This document shows, one piece after another, positions 29,900-38,737 of a stretch of DNA of 64,000 bases. Every line of letters starts with the position of its first letter. The stretch's first letter is position 1. This DNA comes from Ceratopteris richardii (lineage: Eukaryota; Streptophyta; Polypodiopsida; Polypodiales; Pteridaceae): contig CM035420.1 of NCBI GenBank assembly GCA_020310875.1, positions 188,391,880 through 188,455,879 of the forward strand, written 5' to 3'. A program made the position numbers and the translations under genes. The notes under the pieces were generated by a model. It worked only from the letters and a program-made list of their open reading frames with translations. It was not told the DNA's origin and did not search any database.

Positions 29900-30602
29900 T
29901 GTAGCTCAATGATGAGTAGCACCTCCTTTAATGTCAATCCGGGAAGACGTGAGGATGGTATGATGACCTCGAGCAAGTGAAGGCACAAGTGCGTGAGTGA
30001 GAAGCACACTAACATGCACACACATACACACACACGTGCACACACGGCAAGACAAAGAGTGAGAAGCAATGGAGTTCTTAGATTACTTTCAAAAAGCTCT
30101 TACAAGTTCATCTCAATTACAAGCTAACCCCAAAAATGAGCTCTCTAGCTCTATTTATAGTTTTTGACTAGGTTTTGCCCTTGTCCAGACCTAGTGTCCG
30201 GCCTAGTTAAAAATTAGGTTCTCTACCCTATTTGGAGGTTCAAACGAAGTCTAAAAAATGTGAAAACTGACAGGTAGATACTTCTAAAGCTCCTCAAGTT
30301 CAAGGACTCCTTGGCTTGCACAAAATGGAGCTACAAAAATGTGAAATGGTATTTATAAGGGTTTTTTAGTGATGAAAATCACTATTTTTGTAGGGATTTC
30401 TTCTAACATTTTGACATACATTTCCTAGAGCTCCCTACTTGCTCCTTCTCCTTGTGTCCACCTCTCTTATATGCGTAAATGTCTTGAAAAAATATTGGCC
30501 TACTTGCCAGACCGTCGTTGACTGCTTTGTCTGCTTGTACTTTCCCTTCTCTCTGACTCCCTTCGTAAGCTTCCTTGCCTGGTGAGTCCTTCAGTTCCAA
30601 CA
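29900..30602 (-). repeat. Element C: 5' LTR (703 bp)
   Basis: It starts TGTTGGAACTGAAGG and ends GAGCTACA on the minus strand. TATA region at about 30153-30159 and a variant of the shared small inverted repeat at about 30289-30310. The U3 side differs from A and D, while the part from the hairpin to the 3' end is clearly related. Confidence 0.92.
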
Positions 30603-30607
30603 ATAGT

Positions 30608-31499
30608 CCACATCTTATTACACAGAGTCATCTGAGCATAGTGAGATTTACTCATATCAATATGAGGCACCACCTATGGAATAGAATTGGGAGCTCCAGT
30701 ACTCCAATGTCATGTATGCAAATCCAAACCCCAGGCCCCAGTTGAGACAAGTAAGACCACATGCCCCTAGAGGACCATGTTTTAGACGCCAGGGTCCCCA
30801 CTCACAAACTCTGGGACAAGGATAGAACATCACAATACAGGTTTTTGTCTTGAGTGTGGCAAAAACCATCTCCCGAGAGATTGTCCAAGGAACCCCTCTA
30901 GTGCGCCCAAGGTTACACCCATTAATGTGGTAGGCTTACTGGTAGATTCAAGCGCTAGTAGCAGTAATGTGGCTCCTGTACAAGCAGTCACTAGAGCTCA
31001 AGCCTTAAAACAAGATAAGCCAGCTGAACAATCAGAGTCAAGTGAATGAGGAGAGCCTAGTAAGAGGAAAACAAGAACATTGAAGGATACCTGGGAGAAA
31101 TCCAATCACAAGTGGAATAAAAAGCTATCAGAACTAGAAGAAAGCTTGAAAGAGGCGAAAACAAAAATACAAGACATTGCATCTCAAAATCCCTCGCACG
31201 TTGAAGCTCCATCCACGCCACCTCATCCCAACCCACCACCCATTGTAAATAGAGCACAACTAGGGTCTATTCTTGTTGATCCAACCCTAGAAGGCTTGGA
31301 CATGATGTTTAAGGCCTACCAGGCTCGACTTCAAGAAGGGCCAACAGCTGCAAACCTAGACAAGAGTTACCCTAGAGCAGATTTAGAGATTGAACAGACA
31401 AAAGTGCACATGCCAATGGTAGAATTAGCTCAGGCTATGCTTGAGACCAGTCAAATGTTCAATCAAACAAAATTTGTCAAACCCGATTTGCATTTTTAG
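30608..31499 (+). pseudogene. gag: Element D: distal gag and helical linker
   Basis: Continues the gag interrupted by C: YANPNPRPQLRQVRPHAPRG, a degenerate third knuckle, a fourth knuckle region, then the Lys/Glu-rich helix KKLSELEESLKEAKTKIQ and a Pro-rich spacer into MMFKAYQARLQEGPTAAN, which corresponds to the start of the A pol frame. Very close to A at the residue level. Confidence 0.82.
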
Positions 31500-31569
31500 G
31501 GCTTACTCGAAAGATTAGAGCAGTTGGTAAATAAGCCGCAGGTTTCTTTACCTCCACAGGCTCAACCAG

Positions 31570-32565
31570 TTGTTGAAAGAGAAAGCTCACCACCAAGGGA
31601 AGCTTATGTTCCTAATTCCACAGATGCTTAACAATCTTTCACTTCAAGAGTACTCTCAAGAGTTCTTGCAGGAAATACAAGAAGAGAAATGGGCCAAGGA
31701 GAAGGATAATCCCCCTCTTATTCCTGAGATTGATGACTTTCATGATCAATTTCCCCAAGACATTCGGTCTATCTATGGAGACCAAGTAGAGAAACAAGAA
31801 GATGAAAGATTAGATTTTGAATCTAATTCTTTACAAGAGCTGCAACAATTCACAAGCCCATGGGAATCTGAATCTCTTCAGATCAGAGCTCCCACAGTAT
31901 TGGTAAGAAATGAAGACTCTATGGTTCCAAGAAACACTAATGTCGTGAAGAACACTGAGGTTCAGTGTGATCTCACCGTAGAAGATCTTGTCAATGAAAA
32001 ATCTCAGCTATGGAATCATGTGAAGGATCAGGTTCTAGAACTTGATTCCAATATGCCAAAAGCAGGCTCTAAGCAAAAAGTTCCAGAGATACCTCTCGGT
32101 AAAATAGGCGACATGAGCAAAGGTGAAGAAGGTAATACTTATCTTCCAATCACCTACCAAGGTTACACAACCAAAGCAATCATAGATTCAGGTGTTGATG
32201 TTGCTATTGCGACCACCTGCTTATGAAAGCGATGGGGCAAGCCCACATTAAGACCAACTAGAATGAAGCTTCAAATGGCAGACGGTCATTTTGAAAGACC
32301 TCTAGGATTGCTCAAAAGGATAAATCTAACCACTTGTGGTGTAGAGTTTGAACACATATTTGCTATATGTGACTTTGAGAAAAATAATGTCTACAAGATG
32401 ATCCTAGGAAGATCCTTCCTACGACAATTGCAAATAGTACAGGATTGGGGCACCAACTCCTTGTACTTGCAACACTTAGGGGTCACCACCAAGGTCAATC
32501 TAAAAGACTATACATTCAGAGATGTACCACCCCTACAATGGAACCCTATCCACAAAGAAAAATAA
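31570..32565 (+). pseudogene. Element D: linker and first aspartic protease
   Basis: Linker with QEFLQEIQEEKWAKEKDN and NEDSMVPRNTNVVKNTEVQ, then the first protease region: TYLPITYQGYTTKAIIDSG, KLQMADGHFERPLGLL, TTCGVEFEHIFAICDFEK and LQIVQDWGTNSLYLQHLG. It ends at the segment that in A and C precedes the acidic linker to RT. Confidence 0.82.
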
Positions 32566-32577
32566 GATTCTATCTCT

Positions 32578-32937
32578 GTGCATTCTGGAAGTTCACACAG
32601 TCAGGCAAGTGGTTCTATCGAGGTGGAGCTCCCCATCTACCTTCAGGATGCCCCAATGACAGTGAAAATGTTAGTGTGTCAAGATGAGAACCTTACGGAA
32701 CCACTTGTCTTGGGTCAAGATTGGATCTATGACCATGCAGTCAACTTGAACCTAAGAAGTCAACTTCTTCAAGTTTGGGTACATGAACAATTCATTACAA
32801 TAGAATTAGAGAACTGCATGCTCACAAATCCAAGTGTCACAACTTCTCTTAGTTCTTCTAAGACTAATCTTAGCAAAAAAGATTTTGTATGTATCAAGAG
32901 CTCTATGTTCCAAGAGAACTCAATCATGGAAGAATAG
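32578..32937 (+). CDS. Element D: second protease-like domain (C-terminal half)
   Basis: Encodes VELPIYLQDAPMTVKMLV, PLVLGQDWIYDHAVNLNL and an extension ending SLSSSKTNLSKKDFVC. This is nearly identical to the second half of the downstream protease ORF of A (ELPIYLQDVPMKVKALV, LVLGQDWIYDH). The DSG half is not seen here. Its presence directly after the first protease reflects the lack of RT and integrase in this copy. Confidence 0.75.
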   Translation: MHSGSSHSQASGSIEVELPIYLQDAPMTVKMLVCQDENLTEPLVLGQDWIYDHAVNLNLRSQLLQVWVHEQFITIELENCMLTNPSVTTSLSSSKTNLSKKDFVCIKSSMFQENSIMEE

Positions 32938-33065
32938 GCTCAAGGACAAGCGGACTCCTCCTCTTGTGCAAGGACTAATGCCGCCACCACAACTCAACCA
33001 ACAAAGCAAGCAAAACAGAACATGCCAACCATTATATCAAATAGACAAAGGGATTTCAAGCAGAA

Positions 33066-33640
33066 GGTAATTCCGCGTATGAAGCAGATTTGGGTACGAA
33101 AAGGAGAGCAACCACTAGCCTTGCCAACACAATTCCCACTCAGGCACACCCACTATGCGAAGACAAGAAACAAGCAACCATGACTAGCTCAACCAAAAAA
33201 TCTCCCACAAATTTGGGTACCAAAAAAATTAGTTGTAGCTCAACAAGGGCGATTACACATGTGGGTTCCCAAAGCACTCTTACATGCACAAAGGCCTATG
33301 CTCTCCACCATGCCAAAGGTCTCAATAGAGAAGTCAAGGAGAGAAATGGCTAAGAACCGAGTACAGAGACCAAAAGAAGATAAACTCACCTCTTTGGACC
33401 AAATAAGAAGGCAAACATCAAGGATATGGGTCTGGAAGCCAAAAGTACCAGCAACATCCACAAAACCAAAGAACCACCCATGTGGGATACAGATTTTACG
33501 CAACCACTCAAAGATGTAGAAGTCAAAAGTGACCTGTACGCAGCTAGTCACAATTCTAAAATGGATCCCTATAAGGAGGAAAGGTCACTCGTGATTCAGG
33601 GATCCCAATGGATACCTTCGACATAGACTATCTCAGCGTC
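33066..33640 (+). pseudogene. Element D: tail with repeated W-P-K motifs
   Basis: Basic, low-complexity coding-like sequence carrying the motif several times: QIWVRKGEQ (about 33089), QIWVPKK (about 33210), MWVPKAL (about 33259) and RIWVWKPK (about 33423). The first copy and its neighbours match A (KQIWVRKGEQPPALP). Function unknown; the periodic Trp and Lys suggest a nucleic-acid or protein docking tail, which is inference. Confidence 0.5.
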
Positions 33641-33905
33641 CGGAAGAAACATTGACAGCCTCGAGGAGCAACAATCATGTGCTCCTTGCACAACCCAGTC
33701 TTTTGCACCATTCAGGTCATGCATTTCCCAATTATGCATTAACATTGGGCCACATTACACGGCCATGCATAGACACATTTGAGAGTCCCATGCCAAAGAG
33801 CACATTGACATATGTTAAGTATTTTCATTGATTCTAACATATTTCTTCTTGTTTTGTGACATTGCTTCAAAAAAAAAAAAAGAGAGAAGAAGAAGAAGAC
33901 AGCTT
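33641..33905 (+). other. Element D: non-coding stretch before the Argonaute fragment
   Basis: No gene seen. Holds a block TTTTGCACCAT...CATGCATTT...GGGC-ACATTACA (about 33701-33760) that recurs in diverged form at about 34565-34625, on the other side of the Argonaute fragment. An A-run lies at about 33868-33881. Confidence 0.4.
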
Positions 33906-34350
33906 GTTCCCAAGTTTGGCTCATGGAACATGTGTAGCTGCAGGAGGAACTATTGATGACTGGACATTTATCAGTTTTGATAGAAGTGTGTCTCGACTAG
34001 CATATGATATTATTGTTGCCTTATCTGGTAGATGTCACGCACTTAGCATGAACATGGCATCCACAACTATTGTTTCCCCTTACAATGGTAGAAGGGAAGA
34101 GCTTGAAGGTCTGCAACTTGAGCGATGCTTAACTACTATATGTACGAGAGTATCCAAGGAGATATCTACAAGGGGTAGTTTGGTACCCTAAAGATCCTTG
34201 TCCATATACTGGGTGAGAAGACTCCTGCTTATGGTGAGCTAAAGAGAATATGTGAAACTAAGCTTGGTGTAGTTACCCAATGTTGTTTGTCAAGGAATAT
34301 AAAGAAATTCAATTCTCATTATTTGGAAAATGTTGCTATGAAAAGAGTAG
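33906..34350 (+). pseudogene. Argonaute (AGO) gene fragment, Mid to early PIWI, inside element D
   Basis: Three matches in the order of plant Argonaute proteins. First VPKFGSWNM (33906-33932), as in the LPQxGxWNM block at the start of the Mid domain. Then GGTIDDWTFISFDRSVSRLA (from 33943) as in GGTVNNWxCINFSRxVQ, followed by CHALSMN. Then KILVHILGEKTPAYGELKR (from 34191) and ICETKLGVVTQCCLSRNIKK with HYLENVAMK, as in YGDLKRICETxLGxVSQCC...NVALK. The three lie in different frames, the catalytic residues are absent, and matching ends near 34350, so it is a dead fragment. The stretch after it (CPKNFIYGPSTQKFIDNI) is not recognised. It lies between W-P-K tail and polypurine tract, in the element's orientation, so either captured by D or inserted into it. 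Subtype is not assigned. Confidence 0.8.
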
Positions 34351-34973
34351 ACAGGACCAGATGTCCAAAAAATTTCATCTATGGACCATCAACACAAAAA
34401 TTCATCGACAATATTCCATCACAAATGCCGTATGTACAACACGAAGAGATAAACATCGATCGACCCTTCACCATGGTAAGTACTTTGGCAACACCATAAT
34501 CATGATAGATTAGGAAACCTCTTCGTCGGCATACCCTTGAGCACTTAGCTCAAGCCCCCCAATTTTTGCACCATACTTCTTCCAATGCATTTTCCAAGTA
34601 AGCATGCATAGGGCTACATTACAAGGTTGTGCACAAGGCACATATTTTCTTCAACCCATGCACGAACACACTTACCCATCATTCATTATGGGTTATGAGT
34701 ACTTGGCATGACTATTATGAACATCATCTTTGGAAGATCTAGAGGTCATCAATGGAGACTCACAATGATACAGTCATGCTAGAATCCAAGGAAGAAGCAC
34801 ATACCAAGGGACTACAAATTGCAAAGGCTTGCAGTGAAAAATGAAGAAGAGGACACCTAACCCTGCCACATTTGGAAGATAGATGGCCCTGGTTCCTACC
34901 AAATGGACACTACCTCTCAAAGCACTACCTGGGACAACCGTTACAACAAGGGTCTGTTAGGGACAACAGACTC
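34351..34973 (+). other. Element D: region between Argonaute fragment and polypurine tract
   Basis: Contains a short unknown frame (PSTQKFIDNIPSQMPYVQ) just after the Argonaute match, then the diverged second copy of the GCACCAT...ACATTACA block (about 34565-34625) and unassigned sequence. No further domain recognised. Confidence 0.35.
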
Positions 34974-34987
34974 GAGAGGGGGGGGAG
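34974..34987 (+). other. Element D: polypurine tract
   Basis: GAGAGGGGGGGGAG-type purine run immediately before TGTTGAAGCTC, the LTR start. Confidence 0.85.
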
Positions 34988-35612
34988 TGTTGAAGCTCAA
35001 GGTCAAGGACAAGCATAATAAGTGCATCGGAGAAGTGGACACACAAGAAGAAGGAGCACAAAGGGAGCTGCAAGAAGTGTATGTCAAAATTTCAGAAGAA
35101 ATCCCTATAAAATAGTGAATTCATGACTAGAAACCATTGTAAATATCATTTCACCTTTTTGTAGCTCCATTTTGTGCAAGCCAAGGAGTCCTCGAGCTTG
35201 AGGAGCATTAGAAGTATCATCCTACCAATTTTCATAATTTTTAGACTCCATTTGAGCCTTCAAATAAGCCCTAGAACCTAATTTTTAACTAGGCCAGACA
35301 CTAGGTCTGGATAGAGCCAAACCTAGTCCAAAAACTATAAAAAGAGCTAGAGAGCTCATTTTGGAGGTTAGCTTGTTAGAGAATAGAGCTTGTTAGAGAA
35401 TAGAGCTTCTATAAGAGATTTCTTTTGCAATAGAAATCTTTCTGTTGTTCCTCTCTTTGATCTTGCCTTGTGCGCGTGTGTGTGTATGTGTGTGCATGCT
35501 TGTGTGCTTTCACTCACACACTTGTGCCTTCACTTGCTCATGGTCTTCATACCGGTCCTCACGTCTATGCGGATTGACAAGTAAAGGAGGTGGTGCTTAC
35601 GCGTGAGCTACA
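34988..35612 (+). repeat. Element D: 3' LTR (625 bp)
   Basis: It starts TGTTGAAGCTCAAGG and ends GTGAGCTACA. It has the small inverted repeat at 35184-35205, TATAAAAA at 35336-35343, and the TG-rich U5 stretch. Closest to the A LTR. Its end abuts, head to head, the minus-oriented LTR of E. Confidence 0.9.
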
Positions 35613-37100
35613 CATACACACACGCACACAAGGCAAGAACAAGGAGAGGAACAATGGAGTTCTTTGCATTAGTCAAAAAGTCTTTTACATAAGCTCAAAT
35701 CACTGACAATATAACCGACAAAAATGAGCTCTCTAGCTCTTTTTATAGTTTTTTGACTAGCTTTGGCCTTGTCTAGACCTAGTCTCCAGCCTAGTTAAAA
35801 ATTAGGTTCTAGGGCCTATTTGGGGGCTCAAATGGAGTCTAAAAATTATGAAAATTGGTATGCAGCTAATTCTAATACTCCTCAAGCTCGAGGGACTCCT
35901 CAGCTTGAACAAAATGGAGTGTATTCTATCAAAAATGGGATTTACAATGTTTATGTAGTGATGAAAATCACTTGAGTTGAAAATAGTTTATGGAAAAAAA
36001 TGATTAGGCCTTGTTACTCGATTGTGCATGATTGCTCCTTTGTGCTGGTATGCTCTTCTTATAGCTTGTATGTCAACACTCCCCACTCCCTAGCATCTGT
36101 CGCCCCTGACAAACCTATATTCTATAGGGTGGTCAATATAGTATTGGAGAACGTTGGTGGCCAGCTCGTGTTCTCCTATCCGTAATCCTCTTGCTAGATC
36201 TACTTGCAATGCATCCCAATTTATTGCACCTGGGACATCTGGTTGCAGTGTCATGTAGTACTCGGAGTACATGGCTTGTTCGCATGCAAAGAGATGAAGC
36301 AGGTATGTGGGCTTAGGTGCGAACACCTCGGAGTGATATTCCCAGAAACCTGACCTGAACATGTCTTCGAATGTCTATTTATAACATGCAGGGAGGTACT
36401 TGATGCGTGCATGCCAAACGTAAGCCACACGAATGCTGGGGGTGGTTCTCATGTCATACACCAAATCATAATTTCCATTGGTAAACCCCGATAGACATAA
36501 CTGTGGTGCTTCTGCATTTCTATAAGTTTTGAGCACGATTTGCATCATATCCAAAATTTTAAGCGTCATTTGGGCTGCAACATCTAGCATGGGCTTTAGT
36601 CGAGGCATCCAATGTAGAATTGTTGCCATCATGTAAGCTATTGATGGTGGTCCCTGTGGTGGCACTATGTATGGATAGTTGAGCCATTCCTTGCACTGTG
36701 TGTTGTTCTGCACTTTAATGTTGGATGCCTTCGATGATCTGCGTCATGGAACGGGGCCACAACATGGATTGTAAATTAGATGTAGAGGTGTGTGGTTCCA
36801 TGTGTGCAACATTTCAAGGTATGTCCCTAGAAGATTTTTCCGCCATGTTGGTTGATAGATCCTACCTTTCTGCGCCTCTGGAGGAAGGTCATCAGGTTGA
36901 AACTGGGTAGCGAAGGAAGGAATATTTTCGGTGACTCTCTGTATTTCCGCATTGTAATCTACCAAAATGACATAATAAGGCTGGTATTGGAGTTCTGATG
37001 ATATGATGACACGTCTAGATGACAAGTTCTTGAAGTAACTAGATTGTAATATTGTTTCTTCTATGACTCTCATGGCCTTATTTTGCACCACCGTGCGCTC
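35613..37100 (-). mobile_element. Element E, piece 1: partial 3' LTR and C-terminal part of the large extra ORF
   Basis: Old minus-strand element. The partial LTR is 35613-36077 (TGTTGACATAC start on the minus strand, TATAAAAAG at about 35739-35747, shared hairpin at 35878-35900), followed by a purine tract (36078-36090) and the conserved end of the extra ORF. Element D seems to have landed in this LTR, because D's LTR end joins it and the outer part of E's LTR is missing here. E is broken in many places and is split by D, F and G. Confidence 0.78.
36090..37100 (-). pseudogene. Element E: C-terminal block of the large extra ORF
   Basis: Minus-strand residues in order: VIEETILQSSYFKNLSSRR, ELQYQPYYVILVDYN, FQPDDLPPEAQKGRIYQPTW, PLHLIYNPCCGPVP, then NYPYIVPPQGPPSIAYMMAT, LKILDMMQIVLK, DLVYDMRTTPSIRVAYVWH, RIKYLPACYK and FWEYHSEVFAPKPTYLLHLF. 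Every block has a direct counterpart in G (58220-59130), so this is the best-conserved part of the protein. It is rich in Tyr, Trp, Pro and Cys and looks like a folded domain. I do not recognise the family. Confidence 0.72.
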
Positions 37101-37479
37101 TGTTGAGATATCAAGCTCAACATGTGATGATCCAGGATGACACGTACCAGTTTGTCGTTTCTCTGACATGTATAATGGTCATACCGATATATGTCAGGGA
37201 TACTTCATTGAGCTTTATTAGATTTATCTACCGAGAGTGATGGCACATTTGTTTCTTGCCAACTCACTCATTTGTGGATATTAGGTTTTTTCCTTATGTA
37301 CTGATCTTTATATATTGCACTTGTTGTATTCTTGTTTTTAGGTCATTCTTGTACATTCCTTTTATGTAATAGAAGAAGAGAAGAAGATCATTCTTCCTTG
37401 CCTCAATCTGTGTGTGTGCTTCTCCTTGAGAGTGAGAGTGTGTGTGTGAGCTCTCTTCCTTATCTCCTTCCTCGTGACA
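37101..37479 (+). repeat. Element F: 5' LTR (379 bp)
   Basis: TGTTGAGATATC...CTCGTGACA. A TATA-like TTTATATATTG lies near 37308-37318. The 3' part is purine/pyrimidine-simple (GAAGAAGAG, GTGTGTG). Confidence 0.93.
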
Positions 37480-37493
37480 TGGTATCAGAGCCA
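37480..37493 (+). other. Element F: primer-binding site, initiator Met tRNA
   Basis: TGGTATCAGAGCCA directly follows the LTR; this is the common plant copia primer site. Confidence 0.93.
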
Positions 37494-37795
37494 GCGTGGC
37501 TGTAGAGAGCTCGTGGAGAAGGCGACGGTGAAGACTACGTGGCAAGGCGTGGAGAAAACGCGATTTCACAAACGGCCTCCGTTTGCTACGAAAATCGCCG
37601 TGAAGGTAGAAGATGAAAATTGGCGACACTCATATATTCCAGATCCAGAATTTCAAGCGATTCCGTGTACTGTTGATACACGAAAACCGTGTTTTTATGA
37701 GATCGAACTGTCACATCATAGTGCGACAGTGTTCAAGCAGAAGTGCTGCTTGTAGTGTTTTGGAGTGTTTTGGAGTGTTGTGAATTGTTGCAGAA

Positions 37796-38690
37796 ATGGC
37801 AAACGCAGATGGAATGAGTCAGCTTATGAGTGATAAGCTGGACAAGAACAACTTCCATGCTTGGAGATTCAGAATGACAAATTTCCTAATGGGAAAAGGC
37901 TACTGGAAGTACATGAAAGGAGAGAATGAAAATGCTCTGCAGTTACCAGAAAGGAATCAGACTGCAGATCAGTTAAGAGCATATGAGGAATGGAATCAAG
38001 GAGCACAAAAGGTAATGTATTGGCTATCTGTTAGCATACAGGATAGCATGATTGGACACATACAGGATGCTAAGACTCCAAAAGAGGCTTGGAACAGCTT
38101 GGTCACTTTGTATGAGACCAATACAAAGGCACAGAAATTGCAACTCAAGAACGAGCTGCATACATTGGAAAAGAAGAGCATGTCGGTAAGTGGATACACT
38201 CTTAAAATCAAAGGCATATATGAGTCACTTGCATCTATTGGCGTGAATGTAGATGATGATGATAAGGTGGAAGTGTGCCTTCGTGGTTTAGGAGCTGCAT
38301 ATAAGCAGTTCAAAACTTCCATACAGACCAGGGAAAACATTCAAAATTTTGCTGATCTGGTATCTATGCTGATTATTGAAGAAAAGAATCTTGGTGAGGA
38401 CTCAAACTCCCAAGGAAAGCCCAGTTCTGAGCAGGTATTCTACTCTGGTAGAGGAAGAGGCAGAGGTAGAGGTTTTGGAAGTGGAAGAGGAAATAGTAAC
38501 CAAGACCAAGGTCAACACCAGAATCACGCAGGAGGAAGAGGACAGTTTCAAGGCAGGGGGAGCCAAAGAGGTCGCAGAAATTTCCAAAGAAATGATTCAG
38601 GTAATGATAGTAAAGGATGCTAGAATTGTTGTAAACCTGGACACTTTCAACGTGATTGCAGGTTCAAGAATCAAAATAATAGAAGGCAGC
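37796..38690 (+). pseudogene. gag: Element F: copia gag
   Basis: Starts MANADGMSQLMSDKLDKNN; the UBN2-type gag core follows (NFHAWRFRMTNFLMGKGYW, LVTLYETNTKAQKLQLKNEL, LRGLGAAYKQF). A Gly/Arg-rich RNA-binding stretch (SGRGRGRGRGFGSGRGN) precedes a CCHC knuckle at about 38622-38660 (C..CCKPGHFQRDC, CX2CX4HX4C). A broken copy. Confidence 0.88.
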
Positions 38691-38737
38691 AAAACAACTA
38701 TGCATCCACAAGTGCAGATGATTCTGAGAAGCTGTTT

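Larger units (their letters stand above)
16624..30602 (-). mobile_element. Element C: Athila-like Ty3 retrotransposon, about 14 kb
   Basis: Bounded by LTR sequence at both ends and a perfect 5-bp duplication ATAGT (16619-16623 and 30603-30607). On the minus strand the order is LTR, tRNA-Asp primer site, leader array, gag, protease-RT, RNase H, doubled zinc module, integrase, W-P-K tail, large extra ORF and partial LTR. A second protease is not seen in this copy. The shared LTR stretch differs at only about 2 percent by hand count, so it is young. It has few breaks (about five to eight). A 972-bp DNA element sits inside its extra ORF. Confidence 0.92.
30608..35612 (+). mobile_element. Element D, right piece: compact Athila-like element with captured Argonaute fragment
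   Basis: Parts in order: distal gag, gag-protease linker, first protease, second protease-like domain, W-P-K tail, an Argonaute-derived segment, polypurine tract and 3' LTR. No RT, RNase H or integrase sequence is present in this copy, so it could have moved only with proteins from a relative such as A. Protein and LTR sequence are closest to A. It is broken (about half a dozen breaks). Its 5' end is outside the window beyond A and B. Confidence 0.82.

Noticed and set aside
29720-29980. Asp/Gly-rich frame on the plus strand near the C primer site
   Set aside because: Produced by the TGA/TGG simple repeat and LTR sequence; antisense to the element and without homology.
33906-34350. Functional host Argonaute gene
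   Set aside because: Only short Mid/early-PIWI segments in different frames are present and the catalytic part is missing; it is a fragment.
36090-37169. A single minus-strand gene starting at 37169
   Set aside because: The first part of that frame is element F's LTR sequence read backwards; only the part below 37101 belongs to element E.
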